The translations under genes and the position numbers were made by a program. The notes below the pieces were generated by a model. It was not told where the DNA came from and did not search any database. It saw nothing but the letters and a program-made list of their open reading frames with translations. This document shows, piece after piece, positions 52,999-62,060 of a DNA stretch of 64,000 nt (the stretch's first letter is position 1; each line of letters starts with the position of its first letter). Origin of the DNA: Streptomyces xanthophaeus (lineage in GTDB: Bacteria > Actinomycetota > Actinomycetes > Streptomycetales > Streptomycetaceae); contig NZ_CP076543.1 of the NCBI RefSeq assembly GCF_030440515.1, positions 620,001 to 684,000 on the forward strand, in the 5' to 3' direction.

Positions 52999-54345
52999 AT
53001 GCCTCATCCCACGCCCCCCTCCGTGCTCCGCCGACCCCAGCTGTGGATCGGAACGGGACTCATCGCCGCAGTGGTCTCGATGGTGTTCGCCCTGCTCTAC
53101 GTCGGCGGCAACGTCAACCCCAAGGGCAACCTGCGCGACCTGCCCGTGGCCCTGGTCAACAGCGACAGCGGAGCGGAGATCAACGGCCGCCACGTCAACC
53201 TGGGCGAACAGGTCGTCTCCGGCATCCAGAAGGCCGCCAAGGGCGAGAAGAGCATCGACTGGCAGGTCGTGAGCCGCGAGGAGGCCGACAAGCGGCTGGG
53301 CCGCGGCAAGGTCTTCGGCGCCCTCGTCATACCCGCCGACTACTCCGCCTCGGTGGCCGGACTCTCCGCCCCGCAGCCCGCAGCCCAGGGCAAGGCCGCC
53401 CCGCCGACCATGACCGTGCTGACCAACCAGGCGGCCGGCAGCATCGGCTCCTCCATGTCCTCCCAGGCCGCCCAGAAGGCCGCCCACGCCGCCTCCGCCC
53501 AGCTCGGCCAGGAACTCCTCAAGCAGGCAAGCGCCCAGAAGACCCCCCTCCCGACGGCCGCCCAGCTGAAGCTGGCCGACCCGGTGACCGTGAACGTCGC
53601 CGACGGCCATCCGGTCGGCCCCCGCAGCGCCATGGGCCTGAGCGCCTTCTACTACGCACTGGTCCTGGTCGTCTGCGGCATGCTCGGCGCCAACGTGGTC
53701 AACTCCCAGGTCGACACCGCGCTCGGCTACCTGCACACCGATTTCGGCCCGGTCCGCAAGCGCGAACCCGTTCAGCACACCAGCCGCGTCCGCACCCTGG
53801 CCATCGGCATCGCGCTCATGCTCGGCCTGTCGGTGGTGATGGGCACCCTGGTCGAGGTCGCCACGGTCGGCATCCTCGACATGGACGCCTCCCACCTCGG
53901 CCTGCTGTGGCTCTACTCGGTCGCCACCATCGCGGTGGTAGGCATCGGAAGCCTGGCCCTGTTCGCCGCCTTCGGCACGCCCGGCATGCTCCTGGCCACC
54001 ATCGTCTTCGTCGCGATGGCCGTACCGTCCTCCGGCGCCACCGTGCCCGTCCAGGCCCTCCCCGGGTTCTTCCGCGCCCTCGCCGAGTTCGAGCCGCTGC
54101 GCCAGATCACCGAGGGCCTGCGCTCCCTCCTCTACTACGGGGCCCAGGCCGACGCGGGCCTCACCCGGGCCTGGGCCTCGATGGGCGTCGCCCTCGTCGC
54201 CGCGCTGGTCTTCGGCTTCGCCGTCACCCGCCTCTACGACCGCAAGGGGCTGCACCGCATCCCCCACCCCGACGCCGAACCCGGCACCGAGGTGGCGGCC
54301 GAGACTCCTGAGCCCCCGAAGTCCCCCGCCCCGGCCACGGCCTGA
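52999..54345 (+). CDS. YhgE/Pip-type ABC-2-like membrane protein (DUF3533-like)
   Basis: 448 residues. First membrane segment (LWIGTGLIAAVVSMVFALLYVGG), a long extracellular domain (NPKGNLRDLPVALVNSDSGA..., QVVSGIQKA) and five C-terminal membrane segments from about residue 215. This is the YhgE/Pip N-terminal plus ABC-2 permease layout, linked to export of toxins or lipids without a dedicated ATPase nearby. Regulation by the divergent MerR protein suggests induction by a drug or other ligand. Confidence 0.85.
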   Translation: MPHPTPPSVLRRPQLWIGTGLIAAVVSMVFALLYVGGNVNPKGNLRDLPVALVNSDSGAEINGRHVNLGEQVVSGIQKAAKGEKSIDWQVVSREEADKRLGRGKVFGALVIPADYSASVAGLSAPQPAAQGKAAPPTMTVLTNQAAGSIGSSMSSQAAQKAAHAASAQLGQELLKQASAQKTPLPTAAQLKLADPVTVNVADGHPVGPRSAMGLSAFYYALVLVVCGMLGANVVNSQVDTALGYLHTDFGPVRKREPVQHTSRVRTLAIGIALMLGLSVVMGTLVEVATVGILDMDASHLGLLWLYSVATIAVVGIGSLALFAAFGTPGMLLATIVFVAMAVPSSGATVPVQALPGFFRALAEFEPLRQITEGLRSLLYYGAQADAGLTRAWASMGVALVAALVFGFAVTRLYDRKGLHRIPHPDAEPGTEVAAETPEPPKSPAPATA

Positions 54346-54366
54346 CACGGCCTCCCGTCGCGGTAC

Positions 54367-54427
54367 CCCCGCCTCGCCCGCGCGTACCACCGGCCGTGCA
54401 CCACGGCCGGACGCGCGAGCGGGGCGG
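54367..54427. terminator. Nested GC-rich hairpin between convergent genes
   Basis: Core stem CCGGCCGTG/CACGGCCGG (54390-54398 and 54402-54410, perfect), inside a longer imperfect repeat (about 54367-54383 with 54411-54427). Convergent genes end on both sides, so it is probably a bidirectional terminator. Confidence 0.75.
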
Positions 54428-54451
54428 AGCTGTCAGGGGGATTCGTGCGGG

Positions 54452-55189
<738 letters not shown>

Positions 55190-55340
55190 GCCCACCACAC
55201 TATCGGCGGCTGTTCGAATCCACTGACGCGCGGCGGCCCGGCAGGCAACGGCCTGCGACGGTGGACCGGAAGACGTTTCCCGCATATGCCAAAGGGTGAT
55301 AAGCATCCCGACGTTGCACATGTGCCGGCAGGGGGGCGCC

Positions 55341-56285
55341 ATGAGGTACGACCTGTCCGATCGCCTGGTGGTGGGCATCGCCTCCAGCGCCCTGTTCGAC
55401 CTGACCGACTGCGACGCGGTGTTCCGGGAGCGGGGCGAGGACGCCTACCGGGCCTACCAGGAGACCCATGTCGACGAACTGCTGGCCAAGGGAGTGGCGT
55501 TCCCCTTCGTCAGACGCCTGCTGTCGTTGAACGACCTCGCGGATCGGGCCGACCCCTTGGTCGAGGTCATCATCCTCTCCCGCAACGACCCCGACACCGG
55601 GATGCGCGTCATGCGTTCGATCGAGGCGCACCACCTGCCGATCAGCCGGGCGGTCTTCCGGCAGGGCCGCCCCTCGCACCCGTTCATGCCGGCGCTCAAC
55701 ATGTCACTGTTCCTGTCGGCCGACGGAGCTGACGTCCGGGACGCGGTCGCGGCCGGGCGGCCTGCGGGACACGTCCTCAGAACGGGGCGGATCGACGACG
55801 AGACCGACCCCGAACTCCGCATCGCGTTCGACTTCGACGGAGTGGTGGCGAGCGACACCTCCGAGCAGGTCTATCAGAGCGGCGGTATCGACGCGTTCCG
55901 CGCGTACGAGGTCGGCCATGCCGGCACCCCTCACGATCCGGGACCGCTACGGGACTTCCTGGCGGGCATCAACCGCATCCAGCGCCTTGAGGAGGAGCGG
56001 CGCCGCGAGGACTCCGCGTACCGGCCCCGCCTCCGTGTGGCGCTGGTCACCGCTCGGGACGCCCCCGCTCATGAACGCGCCCTGCTGAGCCTCAAGAAGT
56101 GGGGACTGAGGGTCAACGACGCCTTCTTCCTCGGCGGCATCGACAAGTCCGCGGTCATGAAGACCCTCGACCCGCACATCTTCTTCGACGACCAGGTCGC
56201 CCATCTCAACGGCACCGCCCAAGGCACTCCGAGCGTCCACATACCCTTCGGACTGATCAATTCGCCACCTGCCGCGGCGGACTGA
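55341..56285 (+). CDS. 5'-nucleotidase (cytosolic NT5C1-like)
   Basis: ATG at 55341 after GGGGGG gives 314 residues. SSALFDLTDCDAVFRERG, FVRRLLSLNDL, VILSRNDPDTGMRVMRSIE, RIAFDFDGVVASDTSEQVY and HIFFDDQVAHL match a bacterial family related to animal cytosolic 5'-nucleotidases, with FDFDGV as HAD-like motif. It should dephosphorylate nucleoside monophosphates. Convergent with a TetR gene. Confidence 0.82.
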   Translation: MRYDLSDRLVVGIASSALFDLTDCDAVFRERGEDAYRAYQETHVDELLAKGVAFPFVRRLLSLNDLADRADPLVEVIILSRNDPDTGMRVMRSIEAHHLPISRAVFRQGRPSHPFMPALNMSLFLSADGADVRDAVAAGRPAGHVLRTGRIDDETDPELRIAFDFDGVVASDTSEQVYQSGGIDAFRAYEVGHAGTPHDPGPLRDFLAGINRIQRLEEERRREDSAYRPRLRVALVTARDAPAHERALLSLKKWGLRVNDAFFLGGIDKSAVMKTLDPHIFFDDQVAHLNGTAQGTPSVHIPFGLINSPPAAAD

Positions 56286-56304
56286 GCGGCGGGGGCCGGA
56301 CCGG

Positions 56305-56901
56305 TCACTCCCAGAGGCCGGCCACGTGCGCGTGGAGGACGTCGTACGCCTCTTGCGGGGTGAGGTGGCCGATGAGGACGTGGGTGGTGAGGCCGTCCGC
56401 CAGGGCGAGGAGCGTGCGGGCCTCGCGTCGCGGATCGAGGGGCAGCGCGCGGTCGGCGTCGTCCTCGCGCGCTTCCGAGATGAGGTGGGCGAACGCCTCC
56501 TGCAGGGCCGCGTAATTCGCCTTCAGCGTTGTCGCGAGTGCCTCACTGACCGCCGCCTGCGCGACGAAGGCGAGCCAGACCCTGGCCTCGGCGCGGTGCT
56601 CCTCCCGCAGCAGCGAGATCTCGGTGACCGCGTGGCCCAGGGCGGTGCCGGCCGACTGGGCCGGGCTCCGGACGAGGCGGGCCCGTACGCGCTCACCGAT
56701 CCGCTCGCCGATGTGCCCGAGAGCGAACACGAGCATCTCTTCCTTGGTGCGGAAGCAGCGCTGAACGGCTCCCATCGACACCTGCGCGCGGGCGGCGACG
56801 TCGCGCAGGGTCACGCCCTCCAGCCCGCGCTCGTCGGCGAGATGACAGACGGCCTCGGCGATGAGACGGCGTCGGCTCTCGTGATCGACCTGCCTGGGCA
56901 T
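56305..56901 (-). CDS. TetR family transcriptional regulator
   Basis: 198 residues. DNA-binding part RRRLIAEAVCHLADERGLEGVTLRDVAARAQVSMGAVQRCFRTKEEML is typical TetR, followed by an all-helical ligand domain. Divergent from an amidase gene with palindromes between; likely repressor of that gene and of itself. Confidence 0.92.
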   Translation of the reverse strand: MPRQVDHESRRRLIAEAVCHLADERGLEGVTLRDVAARAQVSMGAVQRCFRTKEEMLVFALGHIGERIGERVRARLVRSPAQSAGTALGHAVTEISLLREEHRAEARVWLAFVAQAAVSEALATTLKANYAALQEAFAHLISEAREDDADRALPLDPRREARTLLALADGLTTHVLIGHLTPQEAYDVLHAHVAGLWE

Positions 56902-56950
56902 ACCGGCCGCCTCCCTGTTCCACAGTGCTCCGCTTCGCAGCGCAGCTTAT

Positions 56951-57007
56951 TCGATGCGGTCGTATCGGATCCATGGGTACGCTGCGGTTCCGATGCGAGC
57001 GCATCGG
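56951..57007. promoter_or_regulatory. Two related palindromes between tetR and amidase genes
   Basis: CCGATGCG-AG-CGCATCGG at 56990-57007 is a perfect 8-bp inverted repeat. CGATGCG-GT-CGTATCG at 56952-56967 is a near copy with one mismatch. They lie in the 130-base divergent gap and are probably TetR operators. Confidence 0.8.
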
Positions 57008-57031
57008 TACGTGGACGAGGAAGGTGGGGCC

Positions 57032-58492
57032 ATGCAGGACGCCCTGTGGAAAATGCCGGCCGCCGCACAGGCGGAGGCGGTGCGCACCGCGGAGGTTTCG
57101 GCCGTCGAGCTGATCGACAGTCACCTCGATCGCATCGCCGCGATCAACCCGCAGGTGAACGCGGTCACCCAGCTCCTGGCGGAGCGCGCTCGCGAGGCCG
57201 CGGCGCAGCTGGACCGCCGGCGGGCCGCCGGTGAAACTCTGGGGCCACTGGCGGGCGTGCCCTTCACGGTGAAGGAGAGCACCGCCGTCGAGGGCGCGGC
57301 GACCACGTTCGGCACGGAACGCTTCCGCGATCTGGTGGCGCCCGCCGACGCACCGCCGGTGGCCCGGCTGCGCGCGGCCGGGGCGATCCCCATCGGGCAC
57401 AGCAACATCCCCACCCTGATCCTGGCGGGGATGCACACGCGCAGCGAGCTGTTCGGCGACACGGTCAACCCGTGGGACAGCAGCCGGACTCCGGGCGGCT
57501 CCAGCGGGGGCGACGCGGTGGCCGTGGCCACGGGCATGGCGGCGCTCGGACTCGGCAACGACTCCGGCGGGTCGGTGCGCATCCCGGCGCAGTTCTGCGG
57601 TGTGGCCGGGCTGAAGCCGTCCACGGGCCGGTTCCCCGCCGACCACCGCGTTCTCGGCCCGGACGACCCCGGCCCTGCGTCGCAGATGCTGGTCACCGAC
57701 GGCCCGCTGGCACGGAGCGTGGGCGACCTCAGGCTCGCCTACGAGGTACTGGCCGGAACCGATCCGCGAGACCCGCGCGCCGTGCCGGTGCCCGCCTACG
57801 GAGAACCGCTCCCCGGACGCGTGAAGGTCGCGGTCGTGGCGGACCCCGGCGGGCACGGCGTCCACCCGACGGTGCGCGGAGCTGTCGCGACGGCGGCCGA
57901 CGCGCTCCGCGACGCCGGATACGACGTGCGCGAGGTGGAGGACGTGCCGCGGCTGGACGAGGCCCTCGAAGCCTACGGCCGGATCGTCGTGACCGAGTTC
58001 GCCCCGACCTGGCCGGTGGTGCGCACGCTGCTCGGCAAGGGCGGTGACCGCTATGTCGAGATGATGATGGAGCGGACCCCGCCCGCGAGCGCGGACGCCT
58101 TCGTGAAGCTGATGGGCACCTGGCTGAACATCCGCCGCTCGTGGGCCGAGTTCCTCGACGAGTACCCGCTGTTGCTCGGCCCGGTCTTCACCGAGCCGCC
58201 GGTCGAGCCGGGGCTGGAGTCGCGTGACAGGGCGGGCAGGGACCGGGTCGGGGCGGGGATGCGCCTGTGCACCGTGACCAGCTTCGTGGGCGTACCGGGT
58301 GTGGCCGTACCGACCGGGACGGCCGACGGGCTCCCCTGCGGAGTCCAGATCGTGGGCCGGGCATTCCGGGAGGACCTGTGCCTGGACGCGGCGCAGGCGA
58401 TCGAGGACCGGCTCGGAGTGCTCACCCCGCTCGACCCGCGCCCGCTCGACCCGCGCCCGTGCGATCCGCGTCGTTCTGTTACGCGGCCATGA
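57032..58492 (+). CDS. Amidase signature family enzyme
   Basis: ATG at 57032 after GGAAGGTGGGG gives 486 residues. Catalytic Lys81 (PFTVKES), cis-Ser157 (PGGSSGGDAV) and nucleophile Ser181 (GNDSGGSVRIP) fit the Ser-cisSer-Lys triad. Substrate is unknown: a carboxamide, peptide amide or plant-type amide. No GatB partner, so not GatA. C-terminus has a LDPRPLDPRP repeat. Probably controlled by the adjacent TetR. Confidence 0.9.
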   Translation: MQDALWKMPAAAQAEAVRTAEVSAVELIDSHLDRIAAINPQVNAVTQLLAERAREAAAQLDRRRAAGETLGPLAGVPFTVKESTAVEGAATTFGTERFRDLVAPADAPPVARLRAAGAIPIGHSNIPTLILAGMHTRSELFGDTVNPWDSSRTPGGSSGGDAVAVATGMAALGLGNDSGGSVRIPAQFCGVAGLKPSTGRFPADHRVLGPDDPGPASQMLVTDGPLARSVGDLRLAYEVLAGTDPRDPRAVPVPAYGEPLPGRVKVAVVADPGGHGVHPTVRGAVATAADALRDAGYDVREVEDVPRLDEALEAYGRIVVTEFAPTWPVVRTLLGKGGDRYVEMMMERTPPASADAFVKLMGTWLNIRRSWAEFLDEYPLLLGPVFTEPPVEPGLESRDRAGRDRVGAGMRLCTVTSFVGVPGVAVPTGTADGLPCGVQIVGRAFREDLCLDAAQAIEDRLGVLTPLDPRPLDPRPCDPRRSVTRP

Positions 58493-58516
58493 CATTCCGA
58501 CACTTTTGAACGCGAT

Positions 58517-58536
58517 CAACAATCGCTAGATTGTTG
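58517..58536. promoter_or_regulatory. Operator palindrome overlapping the ferritin-like gene start
   Basis: Perfect inverted repeat CAACAATC-GCTA-GATTGTTG (58517-58524 and 58529-58536), with further partial symmetry out to TTTTGA and TCAAAA. It ends 3 bases before the start ATG and there is no good ribosome site, so the mRNA may be leaderless and the site a direct repressor block. Confidence 0.75.
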
Positions 58537-58539
58537 AAC

Positions 58540-59280
58540 ATGATCAAAAGCGAGTACGGGGCATGGGTGGGCGAGTTCGAGGCCGAGCGGGAGCGCCGAG
58601 CGGCCTTGGGCGATCCCGACTGGGGAAAGGGCGCCCGGTTGCCGGCCGAGATCGTCCGCAGCATCCAGAAGTTCCAGGTCGGCGAGGACGGCGACGGCTC
58701 CGCGCTCTCCGGCAAGGCCGACCTCGCGGGTGACCCGGTCTACTCCGAGGCGGTCCGGCTCTTCATCGCCGAGGAACAGAACCACGCGCGGATGCTGAAG
58801 CTGCTGCTGGCGGCCGGCGGGGCCGGCACCCTCGACGGGCACTGGAGCGACGCGGCCTTCGTCCGGGTCCGGCGGCTCCTCGGACTGCGGGTCGAGCTGC
58901 TGGTGTTGATGATCGCCGAGGTGGTGGCCCTGGGGTACTACCAGGCCCTGCGGGACGGCGCCAGCGACCCGCTGACCACCGAGGTCGCGGGCCGGATCCT
59001 GGCGGACGAGGAGCGGCACGTACCGTTCCACTGCCTCCGCCTGCGGGAAGGGCTCGCCGGGCTCCCCCGGCCCGCCCGCCGTGCGGTGACGGCCGGGTGG
59101 CGCGGACTGCTGGCCGGCGCCGCCACCCTGGTCGCGGTGGATCACGGCCCGGCCTTGCGGACCCTCGGGGTGGGTCGCGGCGCCTTCGTCGCGCAGACCC
59201 TGCGCAACTCCGCATGGATGGCCCGCGCGATGTCGGGCGGCCCGGTTCCCGCACCGGCGGCGGTGGGCGCGGGCGTATGA
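58540..59280 (+). CDS. Ferritin-like diiron-type protein
   Basis: I chose the ATG at 58540 (MIKSEYGAW, 246 residues); in-frame TTGs lie just upstream. All-helical with two Glu/His motifs of diiron ferritin-like proteins, EEQNHARML (about 85) and DEERHVPFH (about 160), plus further acidic residues. It could be a diiron oxidase or a storage protein; the family is unknown to me. No neighbour gives a partner. Possibly leaderless and controlled by the operator over its start. Confidence 0.75.
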   Translation: MIKSEYGAWVGEFEAERERRAALGDPDWGKGARLPAEIVRSIQKFQVGEDGDGSALSGKADLAGDPVYSEAVRLFIAEEQNHARMLKLLLAAGGAGTLDGHWSDAAFVRVRRLLGLRVELLVLMIAEVVALGYYQALRDGASDPLTTEVAGRILADEERHVPFHCLRLREGLAGLPRPARRAVTAGWRGLLAGAATLVAVDHGPALRTLGVGRGAFVAQTLRNSAWMARAMSGGPVPAPAAVGAGV

Positions 59281-59317
59281 CGTGGGGGCGCCTTGCCGGC
59301 CAGGCCGGGCCGGGTGT

Positions 59318-59335
59318 CGCAAGGGGAGCCTTGCG
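59318..59335 (+). terminator. Small hairpin after ferritin-like gene
   Basis: Perfect 7-bp stem CGCAAGG/CCTTGCG with 4-base loop, 38 bases after the stop. Candidate terminator. Confidence 0.45.
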
Positions 59336-59515
59336 GGGCGATTCCCTCGCGTTCGGTCTCGTCGGGGGGCGCGGACGCCGGCGCCCACGCCTCGAACCTG
59401 CTGAACGGTCGCGGACCAGGCCGGCGGTGGCGGCACCGCTTCCTCAAATTTACCTCTGAAGGCGGCAAGGCCGGTGGACAGCCTTCCGGGCGTGCCCATA
59501 ATTTCGATCTTGACC

Positions 59516-59533
59516 AACCGTCACCGGACGGTT
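59516..59533. promoter_or_regulatory. Palindrome upstream of the secreted protein gene
   Basis: AACCGTC-ACCG-GACGGTT, perfect 7-bp arms, directly after CTTGACC (possible -35), 20 bases before the start codon. It may be an operator or a 5' hairpin. Confidence 0.55.
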
Positions 59534-59552
59534 ACAGCTTGGGGGAACAAGC

Positions 59553-59999
59553 ATGTCGAAAATCGCTAGGGTCGCCGCAGGCATCCTGGGCACGGCCGGA
59601 ATCCTCGCTTCGTCACTGGTCCTCGCTCCCACCGCGAACGCGGCGAGCGGCGGCGGCTGCTGGGAGTACTCCGAGGGCTTCGGCTCCAGCTACGTCGACT
59701 GGAAGTCCTGTATCAGCGCCCCGAGGGCGGGCGTCGGCCGTCCCGACGCCTACGTCACCCTGCGCGCGGGGCACCCCGCGTGCAAGATCATGCTCCAGAC
59801 GCTGGAGACCGGCGGCTCGAGGATCATGTCGCAGAAGATCTACGACTGTCCTTCGGGAGCGGTCACGAACATGCACCTCACCTCGCCCGACTTCACCGGC
59901 CGGGACGGCCGGGCCTACGGGAACTACACGACCATCTTCTGGACCAGCAGCCACACCGCCACCATGGCCAACAAGAGCCCCTGGCTGAAGCTGCCGTAA
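59553..59999 (+). CDS. Small secreted protein, four cysteines
   Basis: 148 residues. Signal peptide (ARVAAGILGTAGILASSLVLAPTANA, cleavage after ANA near residue 31). Mature part of about 117 residues with four Cys (GGCWEY, KSCIS, PACKIM, YDCPS), likely two disulfides, and a polar, Thr/Ser-rich C-terminus (YGNYTTIFWTSSHTATMANKSPWLKLP). No family recognised. Strong AGCTTGGGGGAAC ribosome site. Confidence 0.8.
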   Translation: MSKIARVAAGILGTAGILASSLVLAPTANAASGGGCWEYSEGFGSSYVDWKSCISAPRAGVGRPDAYVTLRAGHPACKIMLQTLETGGSRIMSQKIYDCPSGAVTNMHLTSPDFTGRDGRAYGNYTTIFWTSSHTATMANKSPWLKLP

Positions 60000-60126
60000 C
60001 CACCACCCGAACCAGGACGACGCGGCGCGAACCCGACTGCGGGCTCACACCGCGTCGTTCCGGTCTTCCGGCGTGGAGCCGGCGACTTCCCTGCGCCGGA
60101 GTCAGCCTGCTGCCGCCCGACTCCGG

Positions 60127-60702
60127 TCAGCCGGATGACCACGGGTGCGGTTGGTCTGCAGTGCGGCCGGCATCCCCGATGCCCATACGAACGCGTCGTT
60201 GGGGCCACACCCGGCCCAGGTCTGCACGGGTCAGAAGTGCGACGGTGGAGCGATCTCTGCGAACCTCCACCGCGGCCGACGCACTTCGGGTCGGCAACTG
60301 CTCGTCGGCGAGGATCAACGCGTCTCGCACATCGCCTGCGTGGCCGAGGCAGATCACGGCATGCCGTTGGTCCAGCGTCCGGACCTGATAGGTGTCCTGC
60401 CGGCCCGGTTCATCGAGCACTCGCACGTCACATTGTGAGATCGCAAGGACTGGTCGTTGCCGGTCGAGTACCTCAACGCTGTCGGCGATGCCCTTGCGGA
60501 TCCAGAAGCTCGCAACACCGGCGGCTTGGGCCGGACCGTTCACTCCCGTCACGTCCAGAAGGTTCCGGGGGCCTGCCACTTCCGGTCGCGTGACATCGCG
60601 CCGGAACCGGTAGATCGGCTCATCAGATTCTATGCATCCTCCACATGTTGCCTCCAGTATGTCTGCCGGCGGGATCGAGCCGCGACGAACGGACCGAGCC
60701 AC
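60127..60702 (-). CDS. Hypothetical protein, weakly supported
   Basis: 191 residues with moderate third-base GC bias, in a region of lower GC. Sequence VLDRQRPVLAISQCDVRVLDEPGRQDTYQV and AVICLGHAGDVRDALILADEQL reads like real protein, but no domain is recognised and the start is uncertain. It may be decayed. Divergent from the next gene. Confidence 0.4.
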   Translation of the reverse strand: MARSVRRGSIPPADILEATCGGCIESDEPIYRFRRDVTRPEVAGPRNLLDVTGVNGPAQAAGVASFWIRKGIADSVEVLDRQRPVLAISQCDVRVLDEPGRQDTYQVRTLDQRHAVICLGHAGDVRDALILADEQLPTRSASAAVEVRRDRSTVALLTRADLGRVWPQRRVRMGIGDAGRTADQPHPWSSG

Positions 60703-60767
60703 AAGTCAGGTGCCACGACGCGACCGTCTCTGGCAGGATCAGCCCATGACGTTCTACAGAAAGGCCC

Positions 60768-61136
60768 ATGCCGCGTAGACGGCCCGGGCGTGTCCGCGCC
60801 GAGCAGGTACCGCGGCCACGGCACGTGCTTACCAGGAAAGTCTCCATCGCCGGCCTTTCCGCGCCTGCTCTGGCCGAAGTTGCCAGGGTCGAGCGGAGCC
60901 GGAACTACCTGTGGCCCGGTGTGACGGCTGAGTCCGTGCGGCTTTGGCGCGAGTTCGTGCGGGACCCGCGCCGCAACCTCTGGAGTGAGTACGACGACGG
61001 CGGCTGCGCTGTGTGGGAATGCTGCGGAAGCCCCTTCGAAGCACGGGAGTTCTTGGACGCCGTGATACGCGGCATGTCCCGGCGCCGGGCTCGCGAGCTC
61101 CGCTTGGTCGTGGACCGACTCGACGACTCGTGCTGA
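60768..61136 (+). CDS. Hypothetical protein
   Basis: 122 residues with normal codon bias. Basic N-terminus, then PALAEVARVERSRNYLWPGVTAESVRLWREFVRDPRRNLWSEYDDGG and a helical end RGMSRRRARELRLVVDRLDDSC. Two Cys pairs (AVWECCGS). I recall similar Streptomyces proteins of unknown function but cannot name the family. Ribosome site is weak. Confidence 0.6.
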   Translation: MPRRRPGRVRAEQVPRPRHVLTRKVSIAGLSAPALAEVARVERSRNYLWPGVTAESVRLWREFVRDPRRNLWSEYDDGGCAVWECCGSPFEAREFLDAVIRGMSRRRARELRLVVDRLDDSC

Positions 61137-61372
61137 GCGGGTTCAGGCAGGGCACGGGCCGTCGGGTCGCTGTCGTAAGCGATGCGCACGGGCACGCCCC
61201 CTGGCGGAACGAGTTCCTGGGCACGATCGACGGCATGGGAGCGCCCGAGCGCGTCGAGCACTCCCCACCGCGTGCCGGGGAGTTGGCCGCAATACGACAG
61301 CGACGGGGACGGTACGGCCCCGCCGTGTACGCCGCCGAGATCACCCGCCTGGACGCCGCCGGGGAGGGCTGA
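61130..61372 (+). CDS. Small hypothetical protein
   Basis: GTG overlaps the stop of the previous gene by seven bases; 80 residues ending RQRRGRYGPAVYAAEITRLDAAGEG. No domain. It overlaps the 3' end of the convergent formyltransferase gene by about 32 bases. Supported only by codon use and coupling. Confidence 0.4.
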   Translation: MLSGFRQGTGRRVAVVSDAHGHAPWRNEFLGTIDGMGAPERVEHSPPRAGELAAIRQRRGRYGPAVYAAEITRLDAAGEG

Positions 61373-62060
61373 GCGAGGGCGGGCGGGACAGCGCCCGGAC
61401 TACCTCGGGCGCGTGGGCGGCGAAGGGACCGAGGTCGGTGGCGCGGGCATAGGCGGGGTGGCCGCGATAGGTGTCGAGCCGGTCCAGGGCGCGCAGGCCG
61501 TAGTACGCGGACGGTTCCGCCGCTGCCGCGGCGCGTGCGGGGCGGGCGGTTCCGGCGGTGACGGCCGGGAGAATCTCCTCGAACAAAGCCTGGCAGGCAC
61601 GGATACCACGCAGCATGACCTGGTGGTAGCGGTCCTCGGGCCCGATGGGGAAGCGGTGTTCGGCCAGGACCGGACCGGTGTCGATGCCGGCGTCGACCTC
61701 GTGGACGGTGGCCCCGTACTCCGTGTCGCCGTGAAGCAGGGCGAACAGGACGGCCACGGAGGGCAGTCCACGATGCTGCGGCAGCAGGCCGTTGTGGATG
61801 TTGAGGATGCGCAGGCCGTCAGTCCGGAGCAGGGGCTCCCGGAAGATCTGCCGGTTGTTGAGGGACCAGACGATGCCGTCGGTGCAGGCCCGGACGAGCG
61901 TGCCGGCATGGGCGTTGACGTCCACCCCCGCGAGGTGGGGCGCGTCGGCGTCCGCGGCGTCCAGCGGGTCGACGGAGCAGACCAGGTCGACCGGGTGACC
62001 GCGGGTGGCCGCATGCGTGACGGCGCGGCGGAGCAGGGCTCCCTCTCCTACGAAGATCAT
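61341..62060 (-). CDS. Formyltransferase family protein (natural-product type)
   Basis: 239 residues. Formyl-transferase core: ILNIHNGLLPQHRGLPSV (Asn and His of the active site) and DAGIDTGPVLAEHRF with the catalytic Asp. It would use N10-formyl-tetrahydrofolate to formylate an amino group. The N-terminus is shorter than FMT and the start overlaps the NRPS stop (ATGA), so it probably formylates an NRPS substrate such as an N-hydroxy-ornithine, as in coelichelin-type siderophores. Confidence 0.85.
   Translation of the reverse strand: MIFVGEGALLRRAVTHAATRGHPVDLVCSVDPLDAADADAPHLAGVDVNAHAGTLVRACTDGIVWSLNNRQIFREPLLRTDGLRILNIHNGLLPQHRGLPSVAVLFALLHGDTEYGATVHEVDAGIDTGPVLAEHRFPIGPEDRYHQVMLRGIRACQALFEEILPAVTAGTARPARAAAAAEPSAYYGLRALDRLDTYRGHPAYARATDLGPFAAHAPEVVRALSRPPSLSPPRRRPGG

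Noticed and set aside
55210-55223. TGTTCGAATCCA, like a tRNA T-arm
   Set aside because: No flanking stem, acceptor arm or anticodon arm could be folded around it.
57032-58492. GatA subunit of the amidotransferase
   Set aside because: No GatB or GatC is adjacent and a TetR regulator is divergent, which suggests a catabolic amidase.
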